Shown in pieces: positions 43,418-52,912 of a stretch of DNA of 64,000 nt. The stretch covers positions 1-64,000 of the forward strand of contig NZ_JAKSYD010000046.1 in assembly GCF_022829605.1 (NCBI RefSeq), written 5' to 3'. Source of the DNA: Methylobacterium sp. E-065 (GTDB lineage Bacteria > Pseudomonadota > Alphaproteobacteria > Rhizobiales > Beijerinckiaceae). Within the stretch, counting starts at the first letter, position 1, and the number at the start of each line of letters is the position of its first letter. Below the pieces are notes generated by a model. The model made no database searches, was not told where the DNA came from, and saw nothing but the letters and a program-made list of their open reading frames with translations. The position numbers were made by a program, and so were the translations under genes.

Positions 43418-44184
43418 CTGGCGACGACGAGACGCTCCTCCTCCTCAGCGCCTATATCGACGGCGAGCTGTCGCCCGGCGAGGTGCTCGCCATGGAGCGC
43501 CGGCTCGCGGCGGAGCCTGAATTGCGGGCGACGGCCGACCGGCTCCGTGACCTCTCGGCCAGCCTGCGCGAAACGCTGCCGGGCGCGCCAGCGCCGGAAT
43601 CGCTGCGTGGACGCGTGGTGCAGACAATCGGCTTCGTCGACGCCGCCCCTGACCGCAACGGGTCCGGGTCCTGGCGCGCGCTCGCCGCGACGCTGGTGTT
43701 CGGCATCGCCGTCGGCGCGGCGATCGGCGGGGGCGCCGTCTACCGCGACCAACAGGGAGCCGCGCCGACGACGAGCGAGGCCGTGCTCGCCAGCCACCTG
43801 AGAGGGCTCGCCGCGCCGCAGCCGTTCGACATCGCCTCCTCCGATGGGCACGTCGTCAAACCCTGGTTCAACGGGCGCACACTCCTCGCGCCGGATGCAC
43901 CCGATCTGGCGGACCAGGGTTTTCCGCTCATCGGCGGGCGGATCGACATCGTCGCAGGCAAACCCGTCCCGACCCTCGTCTATCGCCACGACCGCCACGT
44001 CATCAGCGTCACCGTCGTCCCGGCCACCGCCGGCCCGCCGGAGGGTGAGGAGCGCCGGGACGGGTCCACGATCCTGAGGTGGAACGCCGGCGACCTGACC
44101 TACTGGGTGGTGTCCGATCTCAACGCACGCGCCCTGCGCAGCTTTATCGACCTGTTCCAGTCGCGGACCACGCGGCAGGGATGA
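43414..44184 (+). CDS. Membrane anti-sigma factor
   Basis: 256 residues. A short cytoplasmic domain (~1-87; LLSAYIDGELSPGEVLAMERRLAAEPEL is the anti-sigma N-terminal pattern), one membrane helix (~88-110, AATLVFGIAVGAAIGGGAVY) and a periplasmic domain (~111-256) resembling the C-terminal domain of RskA/transmembrane transcriptional regulators. The HxxxCxxC zinc motif is absent. Start overlaps the sigma stop by four bases, so the two are translationally coupled. Confidence 0.9.
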   Translation: MTGDDETLLLLSAYIDGELSPGEVLAMERRLAAEPELRATADRLRDLSASLRETLPGAPAPESLRGRVVQTIGFVDAAPDRNGSGSWRALAATLVFGIAVGAAIGGGAVYRDQQGAAPTTSEAVLASHLRGLAAPQPFDIASSDGHVVKPWFNGRTLLAPDAPDLADQGFPLIGGRIDIVAGKPVPTLVYRHDRHVISVTVVPATAGPPEGEERRDGSTILRWNAGDLTYWVVSDLNARALRSFIDLFQSRTTRQG

Positions 44185-44233
44185 GCGATCCTGCGCGCGC
44201 CCGGGAATAAGTCCGCGGCTCGCCGGGTTTCCG

Positions 44234-45007
44234 ATGATGTCGTTCTATGCAGACATCGAGGGGCCGCGCGTGATCGCCATCGCAGATCGCTTCCCGTTGG
44301 GGACGGACAGAAGTTGGGCGGGCGGGTCCGATGCAGTGCACGAACCGGGCAACGGCGCGGCGTTTCGCAGTCGGGGCGTCGCCAAAGCCGAGCACCCCTG
44401 CGCCGGCCCGACACCCGTGGACATGGCGCTCGGCATCCTGATCGACAATTTCGAACAGGGGGTGGCGGTGACCGACCCGTCCGCGCGGGTCCATTTCCTG
44501 AATCGCGCCGGGCACGCCCTGGTCCGCGCCGGGCTTCTGCGTCTCGAAGGCGGCCATCTGCGCGGCCCGTCACCCAGCGCAGGCGTCACCCTTCGCAGCG
44601 TCATCGCGGGGTGTGCTGCCGACGGCGGGAGATCGGCCCGCCTCGTGAGCGAGCACGGCGTGCTCCTCGTCGCCGCGTGCGCGATCCCCGCGCCGGTCGG
44701 CTCGATCGCCACGTCGACCGTGCTCCTGCGCTTCACCGATCCGGCATCGGTTCGGCCGCCGGACACGTCTGTCCTGCAGAGCCAGTTCGGCTTGACGCCC
44801 GCCGAGGCAGCTCTGGCTGCCGATGTCCTGGCCGGGCACGACCTGGCCGCGAGCGCGGTGCGCCGGGGCATTAAACCGAACACGGCGAAGGTCCACCTCC
44901 GGCACATCTTCGAGAAGACCGGCGCGCGCCGACAGGCGGAGCTGATGCGCCTGCTCCTGCTCTGCCCGCAACCGATCGCCGTCAGGCCAGACCTGTCGCC
45001 TGAGTGA
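44234..45007 (+). CDS. LuxR-type (CsgD/NarL) helix-turn-helix regulator
   Basis: 257 residues. The C-terminal HTH lies at ~190-250: FGLTPAEAALAADVLAGHDLAASAVRRGIKPNTAKVHLRHIFEKTGARRQAELMRLL. The N-terminal part contains a PAS-like segment (GILIDNFEQGVAVTDPSARVHFLNRAGHALVRAGLLRLEGGHL) as in stand-alone PAS-LuxR regulators. No receiver domain. It starts 50 bases after the anti-sigma gene in the same direction. Confidence 0.85.
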   Translation: MMSFYADIEGPRVIAIADRFPLGTDRSWAGGSDAVHEPGNGAAFRSRGVAKAEHPCAGPTPVDMALGILIDNFEQGVAVTDPSARVHFLNRAGHALVRAGLLRLEGGHLRGPSPSAGVTLRSVIAGCAADGGRSARLVSEHGVLLVAACAIPAPVGSIATSTVLLRFTDPASVRPPDTSVLQSQFGLTPAEAALAADVLAGHDLAASAVRRGIKPNTAKVHLRHIFEKTGARRQAELMRLLLLCPQPIAVRPDLSPE

Positions 45008-45126
45008 TTTGAATAGTGTCGGCCCTTAATTCGAATGGGTGATGTTTATATCAACCAGAACACTAATAATCATCAGGGTCATCAACTGACCAAACGGCAC
45101 GTCTTTGCTCGCATGGAGTATAGACC

Positions 45127-45354
45127 ATGATCTTTTCGTACCTGACATCCGCTCGAAAAGCGCGCACGGCGGCGCGCAACTATCGGATCCTGTCGGCGCT
45201 CGACGACGCCATGCTCGGTGACATCGGCCTGGATCGGCAAACGCTGCGCATGTTCTGCGACAACGGATGCACGTTCACGGCCATATCCGCGGCTCAAACC
45301 GGCAGAGCCTCGGCGGGTCTGTCGCCTCTCACGCTCCAGCCCATTTTGGGCTGA
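45127..45354 (+). CDS. DUF1127-type small protein
   Basis: 75 residues. ARTAARNYRILSALDDAMLGDIGLDRQTLRMFCDNGC is the DUF1127 core (RL..L.D..L.DIG). Such small Arg-rich proteins are widespread in alphaproteobacteria and can influence RNA turnover and phosphate or carbon metabolism. GGAG lies 8 bases before the ATG. The 119-base upstream gap is AT-rich, so it likely has its own promoter. Confidence 0.85.
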   Translation: MIFSYLTSARKARTAARNYRILSALDDAMLGDIGLDRQTLRMFCDNGCTFTAISAAQTGRASAGLSPLTLQPILG

Positions 45355-45389
45355 AACACAGCCTGCAACGGGGTGCCGGCGGCGCTCCG

Positions 45390-46019
45390 CTACCGCCCCG
45401 CACCCTTGCCGGACGAGTCCTTGCCCGCCGACGCATCGTCCGTCGCTGTATCGGTGGTGCAGGAAACCGCCTGGATCGCGGCGTTCGCGGCCGGGCGCTG
45501 GCTCGGCAGGCCGGCGATCACCCGCACCACCACAAAGCCACGCGTATCCGGCGCGACGATCCGTACGTCGCGGCTCGGATCGTTCTCGTCGTCGTCGGCC
45601 AGCGCCTCGTCGTACTGAGCACGGGTGAGGATCACGAGGTCGAGGGCGCCGCGCACCGCCGCCTGATCGGTCACCGCGTAGAAGGCACCGCGCCGCGCAT
45701 GAGCGGCGAGCGACAGGGACAGCGCCCCGGTCCGCGCCGAGACGCGCATCGGCCCGTCGGCCAGATCGTAGGCACAGACGCCCACCGCCACGGCGGGATC
45801 CGAGATCGGCAGCCACGCCTCGGGCGGGGAGGGGTCGTCGCCGGTCGCCACCGTGTAGATCGGCTGCGGATGGTCCAGGTTCTCGCTGGTCCGGGCGCGC
45901 GAGACGGCATCCTTCTCCGACAGGACGGGGATGGCCAGCACCGCCGCGACGTGGACGATCCCGGCCAGCACGAGACCGACCAGTGTGGCGTAGACGACGC
46001 GCAGGCTCACGATGCGCAT
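45390..46019 (-). CDS. DUF1254 domain membrane-anchored protein
   Basis: 209 residues. One N-terminal membrane helix (VYATLVGLVLAGIVHVAAVLAIPVL), then a periplasmic domain with IYTVATGDDPSPPEAWLPISDPAVAVGVCAYDL and RGFVVVRVIAGLP. This is the short alphaproteobacterial form of DUF1254, a domain often fused to DUF1214. The start overlaps the end of the DUF1214 gene by 13 bases, so it is the third gene of the PBP1A operon. Confidence 0.82.
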   Translation of the reverse strand: MRIVSLRVVYATLVGLVLAGIVHVAAVLAIPVLSEKDAVSRARTSENLDHPQPIYTVATGDDPSPPEAWLPISDPAVAVGVCAYDLADGPMRVSARTGALSLSLAAHARRGAFYAVTDQAAVRGALDLVILTRAQYDEALADDDENDPSRDVRIVAPDTRGFVVVRVIAGLPSQRPAANAAIQAVSCTTDTATDDASAGKDSSGKGAGR

Positions 46020-46690
46020 CCCAGGCGGGTGATGGCCGGCACCGAGGACCGGTCGAGGGATCCGGCGCTGGCGGCGGCCGGCGTGTCGTAGAGGCGCAGC
46101 GCCAGACGCACCGGCCCGCTCGCCCGGGGGCTCGGAAGCCAGTTGCCCGGCTGGACGTCGGGCGCGAGCACCACCGCAAACCGGCCTTCGGCCGATCGGA
46201 GGACCTCGGTGGAGGTGAAGCCCTCGCGTAGCGTCGGCCGTCCGGGTTCATGGGCCCCACGGCCGGCCACCGTGATGGTCCAGGCCCGGGCCGGGGGCGT
46301 CCCGCCGCCGATCCGATAGGTGCAGGTGGCATCGAGCGCCTGACCGGCATCGTCCGCAGCCGCCGTGAGGAGCAGCCCCTCACCCACCGCGAGGGGGATC
46401 TCGCCCCGGCGCGCGTTGACCGCGCGGGTGTAGGGATCGGCATTCGCGGCGCCGGCCCGGGGCCAGGCTGTCCAGGCACCGACCTGCACGCCGCCGAAGG
46501 GGTAACCGCCGCTGGTCGCCCAGTCGGCGCTGGCGAGACCGAGTACACCGCCGAGCGCCAAAGCGTAGACGGCGAGCCCGGCCACCGAACTCTTCCGCCA
46601 CAGGCGCCGGATGAAGCGGATCACGCCGCCGCGCGGGGCCTGCCCGGATGCGACCGCATGGCCGCTGGGTACCGGAATCGCGTCCCTCAT
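46007..46690 (-). CDS. DUF1214 domain membrane-anchored protein
   Basis: 227 residues. A membrane helix (SVAGLAVYALALGGVLGLASADWAT) after a basic start, then a periplasmic domain with DPYTRAVNARRGEIPLAVGEGLLLTA, CTYRIGG..PARAWTITVAG and NWLPSP (DUF1214 marks). The ATG at 46690 lies 4 bases after the PBP1A stop, so translation is probably coupled. Frequently found next to pbp1A in Hyphomicrobiales; function unknown. Confidence 0.82.
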   Translation of the reverse strand: MRDAIPVPSGHAVASGQAPRGGVIRFIRRLWRKSSVAGLAVYALALGGVLGLASADWATSGGYPFGGVQVGAWTAWPRAGAANADPYTRAVNARRGEIPLAVGEGLLLTAAADDAGQALDATCTYRIGGGTPPARAWTITVAGRGAHEPGRPTLREGFTSTEVLRSAEGRFAVVLAPDVQPGNWLPSPRASGPVRLALRLYDTPAAASAGSLDRSSVPAITRLGCAS

Positions 46691-46694
46691 GCGC

Positions 46695-48971
46695 TCACCG
46701 GACCTCGACGAAGCCGCCGGGCGCGCGGCTGCCCTCGGCCATCGCCCGCGCCCTGTCGAGGGGACCGGACGAGGCGCGGTCGTCGGGCTTGCGGGCGCCC
46801 TTCTGGGCGTCGCCTGCGCCGGCGGGCACACGCTCGACCGTGCGGAACAGCCCGTTCAGGCCATTGATCACCTCGAAGGAGCGGCGCGAGAGCTTGCCAT
46901 AGGCGCTGGCATTGGGATCGATCGGCGCGGTCGGCCCGCCGGAGGCCTGCTGCTGGGCGGCCCGGGGGCTTTCCTTCAGGCCGGGCAGGGGCTTGATCTC
47001 GATGCCCTGGTGGGCCGGCTCCATCACGTCGTGCCAGGTCTGGGCCGGGAGCGAGCCGCCGGTCAGCTTGTTGGTCGAGGTGTGGTCGTCGTTGCCGAAC
47101 CAGACGGCGCCGACATAATTGCCCGTGTAGCCAACGAACCACGCGTCCCGGTAGGCGTTCGTGGTGCCGGACTTGCCGGCGACCTTCACGCCCTCGAGCT
47201 GGGCCCGCTTGCCGGTGCCCTCCTCGACCACCTTGTTGAGCATGAAGTTCATGTCGGCCACGACCTGGGGCGCGAGCACCCGCTCCGGTGCCTCGTCGGC
47301 GTGGCGGTAGATCACCTCACCGGAGGAGTTCTTCACCTCCATGGCGGCGTAGGGTTTGGCGCGGAAGCCGCCATTGGCGAACACCGCATAGCCCGCGGCT
47401 TGGTCGATCACCGTCACCTCGTCCGAGCCGATCGGCATCGAGACCGTATCGATCAGGTTCGAGGTGATGCCCATCTTGTGGGCGAGGTCGATGATCTTGG
47501 TGCGGCCGGCCTTGGCGGCCTTGGCCTCGTGGGTGATGCCCATCCCCTTGCCGAGCGCGATCGAGATCTTGATCGGGATCGTGTTGATCGACTTCGCCAC
47601 CGCGAGCCACATCGGCACGCGGCCGGCATAAGAGCGGCCGTAATTCTGCGGGCACCAGTTGCCGATGCAGACCGGGCTGTCGACCACCACCGTTTCGGGC
47701 TTGAACAGACCCGAATTGAGCGCGGCCGAGTAGACGTAGGGCTTGAACGACGAGCCGGGCTGGCGCAGCGCGTCGGTGGCGCGGTTGAACTGGCTCTCGC
47801 CGTAATCGGCGCCGCCCACCATGGCGCGCAGTGCCCCGTCGGGGTCGAGGATCACCATGGCGGCCTCGTCGACATCCATGGCGTCGCCGGACTTGCGCAG
47901 CGTGTCGGCCACCACCTCGTCGGCCCGCTTCTGGATCGCGAGATCGAGCGGTGTCTTCACGGTCAGCACGCGGTCGTTGCGCAGCTTGCCGGCGTCGGCC
48001 ATGCCCTTGATCTCGCCGAAGGCCCAGTCGAGGTAGTAGTCGGCGGTGATGTCGCGGGTTCGGGTGACCGGCGTCGCCGGGTTGCGCAAAGCCGTCTGGA
48101 TCTGGCCCTCGGTGACGAAGCCCGCCTCCACCATGTTGTGCAGCACGTCCGCCGCCCGGGCGCGGGCCGCCGGCAGGTTGACGTGCGGCGCATACTTGGT
48201 CGGCGCCTTGAACAGGCCCGCCAGCATGGCAGCTTCCGCGAGGCTGATATCCTTGAGCGGCTTGCCGAAATAGTAATCCGCCGCCGCCACGGCGCCGAAG
48301 GTGCCGCCGCCCATATAGGCGCGGTCGAGATAGAGTTTCAGAATCTCGTTCTTGGTGAGGTGGCTCTCCAGCCAGAGCGCCAGGAAGGCCTCGTTGATCT
48401 TGCGCTCCAGGGACCGCTCGTTGGTGAGGAACAGATTCTTGGCGAGCTGCTGGGTGATCGACGAGCCGCCCTGCGTGCCGCTGCCGCCCTTCGAGTTGTT
48501 CACCAGCGCCCGCAGGGTGCCGATCGGATCGATGCCCCAGTGCTCGTAGAAGCGCCGGTCCTCGGTCGAGACCAGCGCCTTGATCATGATGTCGGGAAAC
48601 TCGTCGAGCTTGAGCGAGTCGTCATGCTTGATGCCGCGCCGTCCGACCTCGGTGCCGTAGCGGTCGAGGAAGGTGACCGCGAGATCCTGCTGCTTCAGCC
48701 AATTCTCGCTGGTGAGCTGGAAGGCGGGTTGCGCGAAGGCCAGCATCAGCACGGCGCCCCCGGTGCCGATGGTGACGCCCTCGCTGGTGAGATCGAGCAC
48801 GGCGCGCTTCCAGCCGCGCACGGCGAAGCGGCCCATGACGCGCCGGAAGCGCTCATAGGCTTCGCCGGTCGAGCGGCCGCTGTCGTACAGGCTGGCGTTG
48901 ACCCAGGCGTCGAAGGCGAGGGCGGCCCGTTCCAGGCGAACCTTGATCTCGGTGAGCGTCGGCAGGCGCAC
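46695..48971 (-). CDS. Penicillin-binding protein 1A (bifunctional)
   Basis: 758 residues. Builds peptidoglycan at the inner membrane. One membrane helix near residues 65-85, a GT51 glycosyltransferase domain with the catalytic Glu in [14 protein letters not shown] (~137) and [15 protein letters not shown], then a transpeptidase domain with SSFK ([11 protein letters not shown], ~408), SKSIN-like AKSINTIP and KSGT (AGKSGTTNA, ~600). Low-complexity C-terminal tail. GTG at 48971 is the most likely start but has no clear ribosome site. First gene of the DUF1214-DUF1254 operon. Confidence 0.93.
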   Translation of the reverse strand: MRLPTLTEIKVRLERAALAFDAWVNASLYDSGRSTGEAYERFRRVMGRFAVRGWKRAVLDLTSEGVTIGTGGAVLMLAFAQPAFQLTSENWLKQQDLAVTFLDRYGTEVGRRGIKHDDSLKLDEFPDIMIKALVSTEDRRFYEHWGIDPIGTLRALVNNSKGGSGTQGGSSITQQLAKNLFLTNERSLERKINEAFLALWLESHLTKNEILKLYLDRAYMGGGTFGAVAAADYYFGKPLKDISLAEAAMLAGLFKAPTKYAPHVNLPAARARAADVLHNMVEAGFVTEGQIQTALRNPATPVTRTRDITADYYLDWAFGEIKGMADAGKLRNDRVLTVKTPLDLAIQKRADEVVADTLRKSGDAMDVDEAAMVILDPDGALRAMVGGADYGESQFNRATDALRQPGSSFKPYVYSAALNSGLFKPETVVVDSPVCIGNWCPQNYGRSYAGRVPMWLAVAKSINTIPIKISIALGKGMGITHEAKAAKAGRTKIIDLAHKMGITSNLIDTVSMPIGSDEVTVIDQAAGYAVFANGGFRAKPYAAMEVKNSSGEVIYRHADEAPERVLAPQVVADMNFMLNKVVEEGTGKRAQLEGVKVAGKSGTTNAYRDAWFVGYTGNYVGAVWFGNDDHTSTNKLTGGSLPAQTWHDVMEPAHQGIEIKPLPGLKESPRAAQQQASGGPTAPIDPNASAYGKLSRRSFEVINGLNGLFRTVERVPAGAGDAQKGARKPDDRASSGPLDRARAMAEGSRAPGGFVEVR

Positions 48972-49243
48972 GATGTCGAACCCGGCTTGTCGAGCGCCTC
49001 TGCGGCGGGGCGTGGAGCGTCTGCACCGCAGACATGGGAGCTGCGGCCGGGCCACCGCACGGCATCCTCCTCCATAGCAGGATCCGGAACCGCGGGCGAG
49101 GCTCTGCGCAGTCTCGCGAATCGCCGCGGACGCGCTTGGGCATAACGCGCGGGGACGCGACCTGGTCGCGGGATCGCGGCTACGCTTGCTCCGCCGCCCC
49201 GGCTCGGGCAGAGAGACGCCCTTCCGATCGAGAGACCACATCG

Positions 49244-49735
49244 ATGCCCAAGCCCGAGGCGGTGCGCCACGGGGCGGCCGAGCCGTTCTGGCGCACCAAG
49301 ACGCTCGAAGCCATGACCCCCGCCGAGTGGGAAAGCCTGTGCGACGGCTGCGGCCGTTGCTGCCTGCTGAAGCTCGAGGATGAGGACACGGGCGAGGTCC
49401 ACCACACCGATATCGGCTGCACGCTGCTCGACGGTCTGACCTGCCGGTGCCGCGACTATGTCCGCCGCCAGAAGCGGGTGCCCGATTGCGTCCGGCTGAC
49501 GCCCGAGGCGGTGCGGGCCATCGCCTGGCTGCCGCAGACCTGTGCCTACCGCCTCTTGCGGGACGGCGAGCCGCTCTATCCCTGGCACCCGCTGATCTCG
49601 GGTCGGGCCGCGAGCGTCCACGAGGCCGGCATCTCGGTGCGCGGACGGCTCTCCGGCAACGAGGAGGAGTTTGCGGACGAGGAATACCCGGACCGGATCG
49701 TGGACTGGCCGGCACTCGATCCGCAGGCCGGCTGA
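49244..49735 (+). CDS. YcgN-type cysteine-cluster protein (UPF0260)
   Basis: 163 residues. C33, C36, C39, C40 (CDGCGRCC), then C59 and C67, C69, C82 ([11 protein letters not shown]) form the UPF0260 pattern. [23 protein letters not shown] is the family start. Metal binding is likely (Fe-S or Zn), role unknown. ATG at 49244. Divergent from the PBP1A gene (272 bases between starts). Confidence 0.9.
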   Translation: MPKPEAVRHGAAEPFWRTKTLEAMTPAEWESLCDGCGRCCLLKLEDEDTGEVHHTDIGCTLLDGLTCRCRDYVRRQKRVPDCVRLTPEAVRAIAWLPQTCAYRLLRDGEPLYPWHPLISGRAASVHEAGISVRGRLSGNEEEFADEEYPDRIVDWPALDPQAG

Positions 49736-49770
49736 AGGCGGCCATCCTCGCGCGCGCAGCGACAAGTCCG

Positions 49771-49875
49771 GGTTTCGAAAGGTCGAGACCTTTCGCGGGT
49801 CCAGGGTAGAGCCCTCGAGTCCGTCAGGGCTTTGCCCTGACAACCCACCAAAGGGCTCAAGCCCTTTGGAAACCC
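49771..49875. repeat. Multi-hairpin intergenic repeat, family B copy 1
   Basis: Four stem-loops in a row: CGAAAGGTCGAGACCTTTCG, CCAGGGTAGAGCCCT, GTCAGGGCTTTGCCCTGAC, and CCAAAGGGCTCAAGCCCTTT followed by GG. The same series occurs inverted at 62255-62375. It occupies the gap between the convergent YcgN-type and NrsF-like genes. Confidence 0.85.
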
Positions 49876-49886
49876 GAGACCCCGGA

Positions 49887-50570
49887 TCAGACCGGCTCCG
49901 CGCGCGATGACGGGGCCAGCAGCCGTCCCCCGGCCAGACCGTTCACCGCGATCACGATGGCGACCGCCGCCGCATGCATCAGGAGATCCGTCGCGGTGGC
50001 GTCATGCGGGTGGACCGGCATCAGCAGAGCCGCCGCAGCCGCCGACACCGCGAGGCCGCCGAGCGCCGCCGTCAGGTTCGGCCGCAGCGGGCAGGCGCGG
50101 CGCAGCATCATCACGATCAGCACCGACAGCGGCACCGAGGCGCAGATCAGGAAGCTGAAGCAGTCCGTCACCGTATGGGCACCCGGGAGGTCGGTCCCGG
50201 GGGCGATCCACTCCCGCAGGCAGCCCAACCCGCTGGCGCCGATCCAGAGGGCGAGGGGCGGCAGCGGCAGCAGCGCCCACCGGCCCGAGCGGCCCGGAAC
50301 GCTCGTGGCGAAGGCCGCGTAGGCCGCCGTGATCGCGGTGAGCACGGCACCGATCGCCGCCAGGGCGAGATCCGGCACGTGCATGCGCAGCATGAAGCCC
50401 GTCATGCCGGCCTCGGCCACCAGCAGCAGCCCGGCCAGAAGCGCCGCGCCGAGCCACACAGCCGTGCGGATCCCCGGCGCCGGCAGCGGCCGGACCGGCT
50501 CCAGCCCGCCGGCCAGTGCCTCGACGAGCCGATCGTGACGGGTGGTTTCGCAGCCGGCACGCTCAGCCAT
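49887..50570 (-). CDS. NrsF/DUF1109-type membrane anti-sigma factor
   Basis: 227 residues with six hydrophobic helices (DUF1109). It starts right at the sigma stop with a 1-base TGATG overlap. In Caulobacter, NrsF holds SigF and releases it under metal or oxidative stress through conserved Cys; here GLGCLREW, TDCFSFLIC and RRACPLRP supply candidate Cys. The MxHxPD pattern (LRMHVPDLALAAIGA) fits the family. Confidence 0.87.
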   Translation of the reverse strand: MAERAGCETTRHDRLVEALAGGLEPVRPLPAPGIRTAVWLGAALLAGLLLVAEAGMTGFMLRMHVPDLALAAIGAVLTAITAAYAAFATSVPGRSGRWALLPLPPLALWIGASGLGCLREWIAPGTDLPGAHTVTDCFSFLICASVPLSVLIVMMLRRACPLRPNLTAALGGLAVSAAAAALLMPVHPHDATATDLLMHAAAVAIVIAVNGLAGGRLLAPSSRAEPV

Positions 50571-51127
50571 CACTCCGCCTCCCGCGTCAGGCTGGTCCGG
50601 AGCGCTTTCAGCGCCCGATGCAGATTGACCTTCAGTGCGCCCTTGCTGCGGCCGGTGAGCGCCGCGGCCTCGTCGAGCGACAGCTCGCGCAGGCCGAGCT
50701 GCTCGACCGCCTGCCGCTGCCCATCGGGCAGGGAGGCCACCGCGCGGGCGAGCGCTGCGGCACGGTCCCGCGCCTCGAGGCTCTGGCCAGGCGCCGGGCC
50801 GGGATCGACCTCGGCCTCGTAGGCGAGGGGATCGTTGACCTCCCGGGGGCGGCGGCCCGACCGGCGCAACCGATCGATCGCCCGCCGCTGGGTGATGGCC
50901 CGCAGCCAGGGCATGAACGGCCGATCGGGATCGTAGCTCGCCCGCGCCCGATGGACGGTCATCAACGTGTCCTGCACGACGTCGTCCACCGCCTCGCCGC
51001 GCACGCCCTGCGACCGGGCGATCGCCGAGACGACCGGTAGACAGGCCTTCAGCAGCGCGCGATAGGCAGCGGCATCGCCGCGTTGCGCCGACGCCATCAG
51101 ACCCGCGAGTTCCTCTTCGAGCACCAT
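50570..51127 (-). CDS. ECF sigma factor, SigF/NrsF-regulated type
   Basis: 185 residues. Region 2 in ~10-75 (AYRALLKACLPVVSAIARSQGVRGEAVDDVVQDTLMTVHRARASYDPDRPFMPWLRAITQRRAIDRLRR) and region 4 in ~125-180 (LPDGQRQAVEQLGLRELSLDEAAALTGRSKGALKVNLHRALKALR). ATG at 51127 gives the family-like start. An upstream ATG at 51241 overlaps the DUF1223 stop (ATGA) and has GGGAGG in place, so a 38-residue longer form or coupling cannot be excluded. Confidence 0.88.
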   Translation of the reverse strand: MVLEEELAGLMASAQRGDAAAYRALLKACLPVVSAIARSQGVRGEAVDDVVQDTLMTVHRARASYDPDRPFMPWLRAITQRRAIDRLRRSGRRPREVNDPLAYEAEVDPGPAPGQSLEARDRAAALARAVASLPDGQRQAVEQLGLRELSLDEAAALTGRSKGALKVNLHRALKALRTSLTREAE

Positions 51128-51237
51128 CCGGGCCCCGCCGCCGTTCCGCCCCCCGGCTCGGGCCGCATCTTGCCCGGCCTCGGAGCCCGGCGCCAGCGAC
51201 CAGCCGCACGTTGCGAACCCGGCCTGCACGGCGAGGA

Positions 51238-51951
51238 TCATCGCAGCGCCTCCCGCTGCACCCCATCCTGATCGAGGCGGGCGGCAGCGAGGATGCGCCC
51301 GTCCTCCGCCTGAAGCAGAACGGCCGCCGCCTCACCCTCCGGACGCGCCGCCGCGAAGGTCGCAGCGCCCCCGGACCAGCGGCCGAGATCGCGGATCGCG
51401 CGGACGACGTTGGCCTGCTCCAGGGTGCGCCCGGCATTCTCGCCGCGCAGTACCCTCGTGGTGTGGCTCGGATCGAACCCGACCAGCACCACCTGAGCGT
51501 CGCCGTTCCCGGTGCCGACCCGTACGACGAGTTGATCGCCTTCGCGGGTCAGAGCCAGCGGGATGCCGGGTCCGGCCGCCCGGGCCCGCGCGATGGCGCC
51601 GCGCACAGCCGCCTCGTCGGATCCGACGAGGACGACCGTTCCGTCGATCACGGCCTGCGGCGTGTAGGTGGGCCCGCCGAGCCGGGCCGCATAGGCCTCC
51701 TGCCGCGCGGTCGCGGCCGGCAGCGCGTAGGGATCGCGCCAATTCAGATGGTTCCAGTAGGTGACGTGGAACGCGAGCGGCAGGATTTCGGCGCCTTCAT
51801 GCGCGAGGCGCCCGATCAGCGCCTCCGCGGGCGGACAGGAGGAGCAGCTCTGCGACGTGAAGAGCTCGACGACGACGGGGCGTTCCGTGGCCGCGGCCGG
51901 GCCGAGGGCGGCACCGAGGAGGGCGAGGGCGATCGAGACGACAGGGCGCAT
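51238..51951 (-). CDS. DUF1223 exported thioredoxin-like protein
   Basis: 237 residues with a signal peptide (SIALALLGAALGPAAA). VVELFTSQSCSSCPPAEALIGRLA carries C36-x-x-C39 at the position of a thioredoxin-like active site; HVTYWNHLNWRDPYALPAATARQEAY and YTPQAVIDG complete the DUF1223 pattern. Probable periplasmic redox protein. Its end overlaps the possible upstream start of the sigma gene, giving a DUF1223-sigma-NrsF operon. Confidence 0.9.
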   Translation of the reverse strand: MRPVVSIALALLGAALGPAAATERPVVVELFTSQSCSSCPPAEALIGRLAHEGAEILPLAFHVTYWNHLNWRDPYALPAATARQEAYAARLGGPTYTPQAVIDGTVVLVGSDEAAVRGAIARARAAGPGIPLALTREGDQLVVRVGTGNGDAQVVLVGFDPSHTTRVLRGENAGRTLEQANVVRAIRDLGRWSGGAATFAAARPEGEAAAVLLQAEDGRILAAARLDQDGVQREALR

Positions 51952-52019
51952 GGACGAGATTCCTGCGCGCCGGTGGATCGATCCGGCGCACCCTTCTCTT
52001 CGCCCTGCGGCGGCGGCGG

Positions 52020-52814
52020 TTACGCGGGGTCCGACCCGTCGAGTTCGAACGCGTCCACGTCGCGCAGCAGCGCCACGAAGGCTTCAGCCCCATGCGCCAG
52101 GGCCGCGCGCCCGGCCTCCGCGGTGCCGAGGCGCGCGTCGCCGATGGCGCCGGACGGGTGAAGGTCGCCCGCCTTCCAGGCGAAGGCCGCGGGCCGGCCG
52201 GCGCGCAGATGGGTGAAATCGCGGACCATCGCAAGCGTCCGCGGCGGGAAATCGGCGATCTGGTCGGTCCGCACGAGGTCCGGCCGCAGCGCCAGCATCA
52301 GCGCGGTCTCGACGCCGCCGGCATGGATGCCGTGGGTGATCTCGCCGGCCGGAAACAGACCCTCCGGATAGCCGAACCGCGCCCAGGCGGTCGTCACCGC
52401 CACCATCCCGTGCCGCGCGCGCAGCTCGGCCGCCGCGAGATCAATGATCGCGCTGTTGCCGCCGTGGCTCGAAACCATCACGAGCTTGCGACAGCCCGCC
52501 CGGTGGAGGGCGGTGCCGATCCCCGTCCAGGCGGCCAACGCCGTCCCGGTGTCCAGCGAGAGCGTGCCCGGGAAGTCATCGTGTTCGTCGGACTTGCCGA
52601 TCGCCTGCACGGGCAGGATCAGTACGTCGAGATCAGCCGGCGCGCGCGCACACACGCCAGCGAGGTAGCCCTCCGCGACGATCGTATCGGTCGCGAGCGG
52701 CAGATGCGGGCCATGCTGCTCGATGGCGGCCACCGGCAGCACCGCAATGGCACGCCGCATGTCGCGGCTCGCCAGTTCATCCGTGGTGAAGTCGGACCAG
52801 AACCGCGCCGCCAT
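52020..52814 (-). CDS. Creatininase family amidohydrolase
   Basis: 264 residues. Metal ligands lie in VAAIEQHGPHLPLATD (E32, H34, H37, D43), DEHDDFPGTLSL, VSSHGGNSA, and the Glu of GGVETALML. This family includes creatininase and the formamide hydrolases of flavin-cofactor and mycofactocin pathways (MftE, ArfB). Substrate not resolvable here. Alone between DUF1223 and cheZ; no mycofactocin genes nearby. Confidence 0.9.
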   Translation of the reverse strand: MAARFWSDFTTDELASRDMRRAIAVLPVAAIEQHGPHLPLATDTIVAEGYLAGVCARAPADLDVLILPVQAIGKSDEHDDFPGTLSLDTGTALAAWTGIGTALHRAGCRKLVMVSSHGGNSAIIDLAAAELRARHGMVAVTTAWARFGYPEGLFPAGEITHGIHAGGVETALMLALRPDLVRTDQIADFPPRTLAMVRDFTHLRAGRPAAFAWKAGDLHPSGAIGDARLGTAEAGRAALAHGAEAFVALLRDVDAFELDGSDPA

Positions 52815-52912
52815 GCCTGCCGGGACCTCCCCCTGCGCCGGGCGGCGACAGGTCGCCAGGCCCCTCTAACCGGCGCAGGGCCGGCGAGTCGACAGGCGCC
52901 GAGCGAATCGAC

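Noticed and set aside
46611..49145. 844-codon plus-strand frame opposite the PBP1A gene
   Set aside because: Mirror of the coding strand in a high-GC gene; composition is repetitive and unlike any protein, and the minus strand encodes intact PBP1A.
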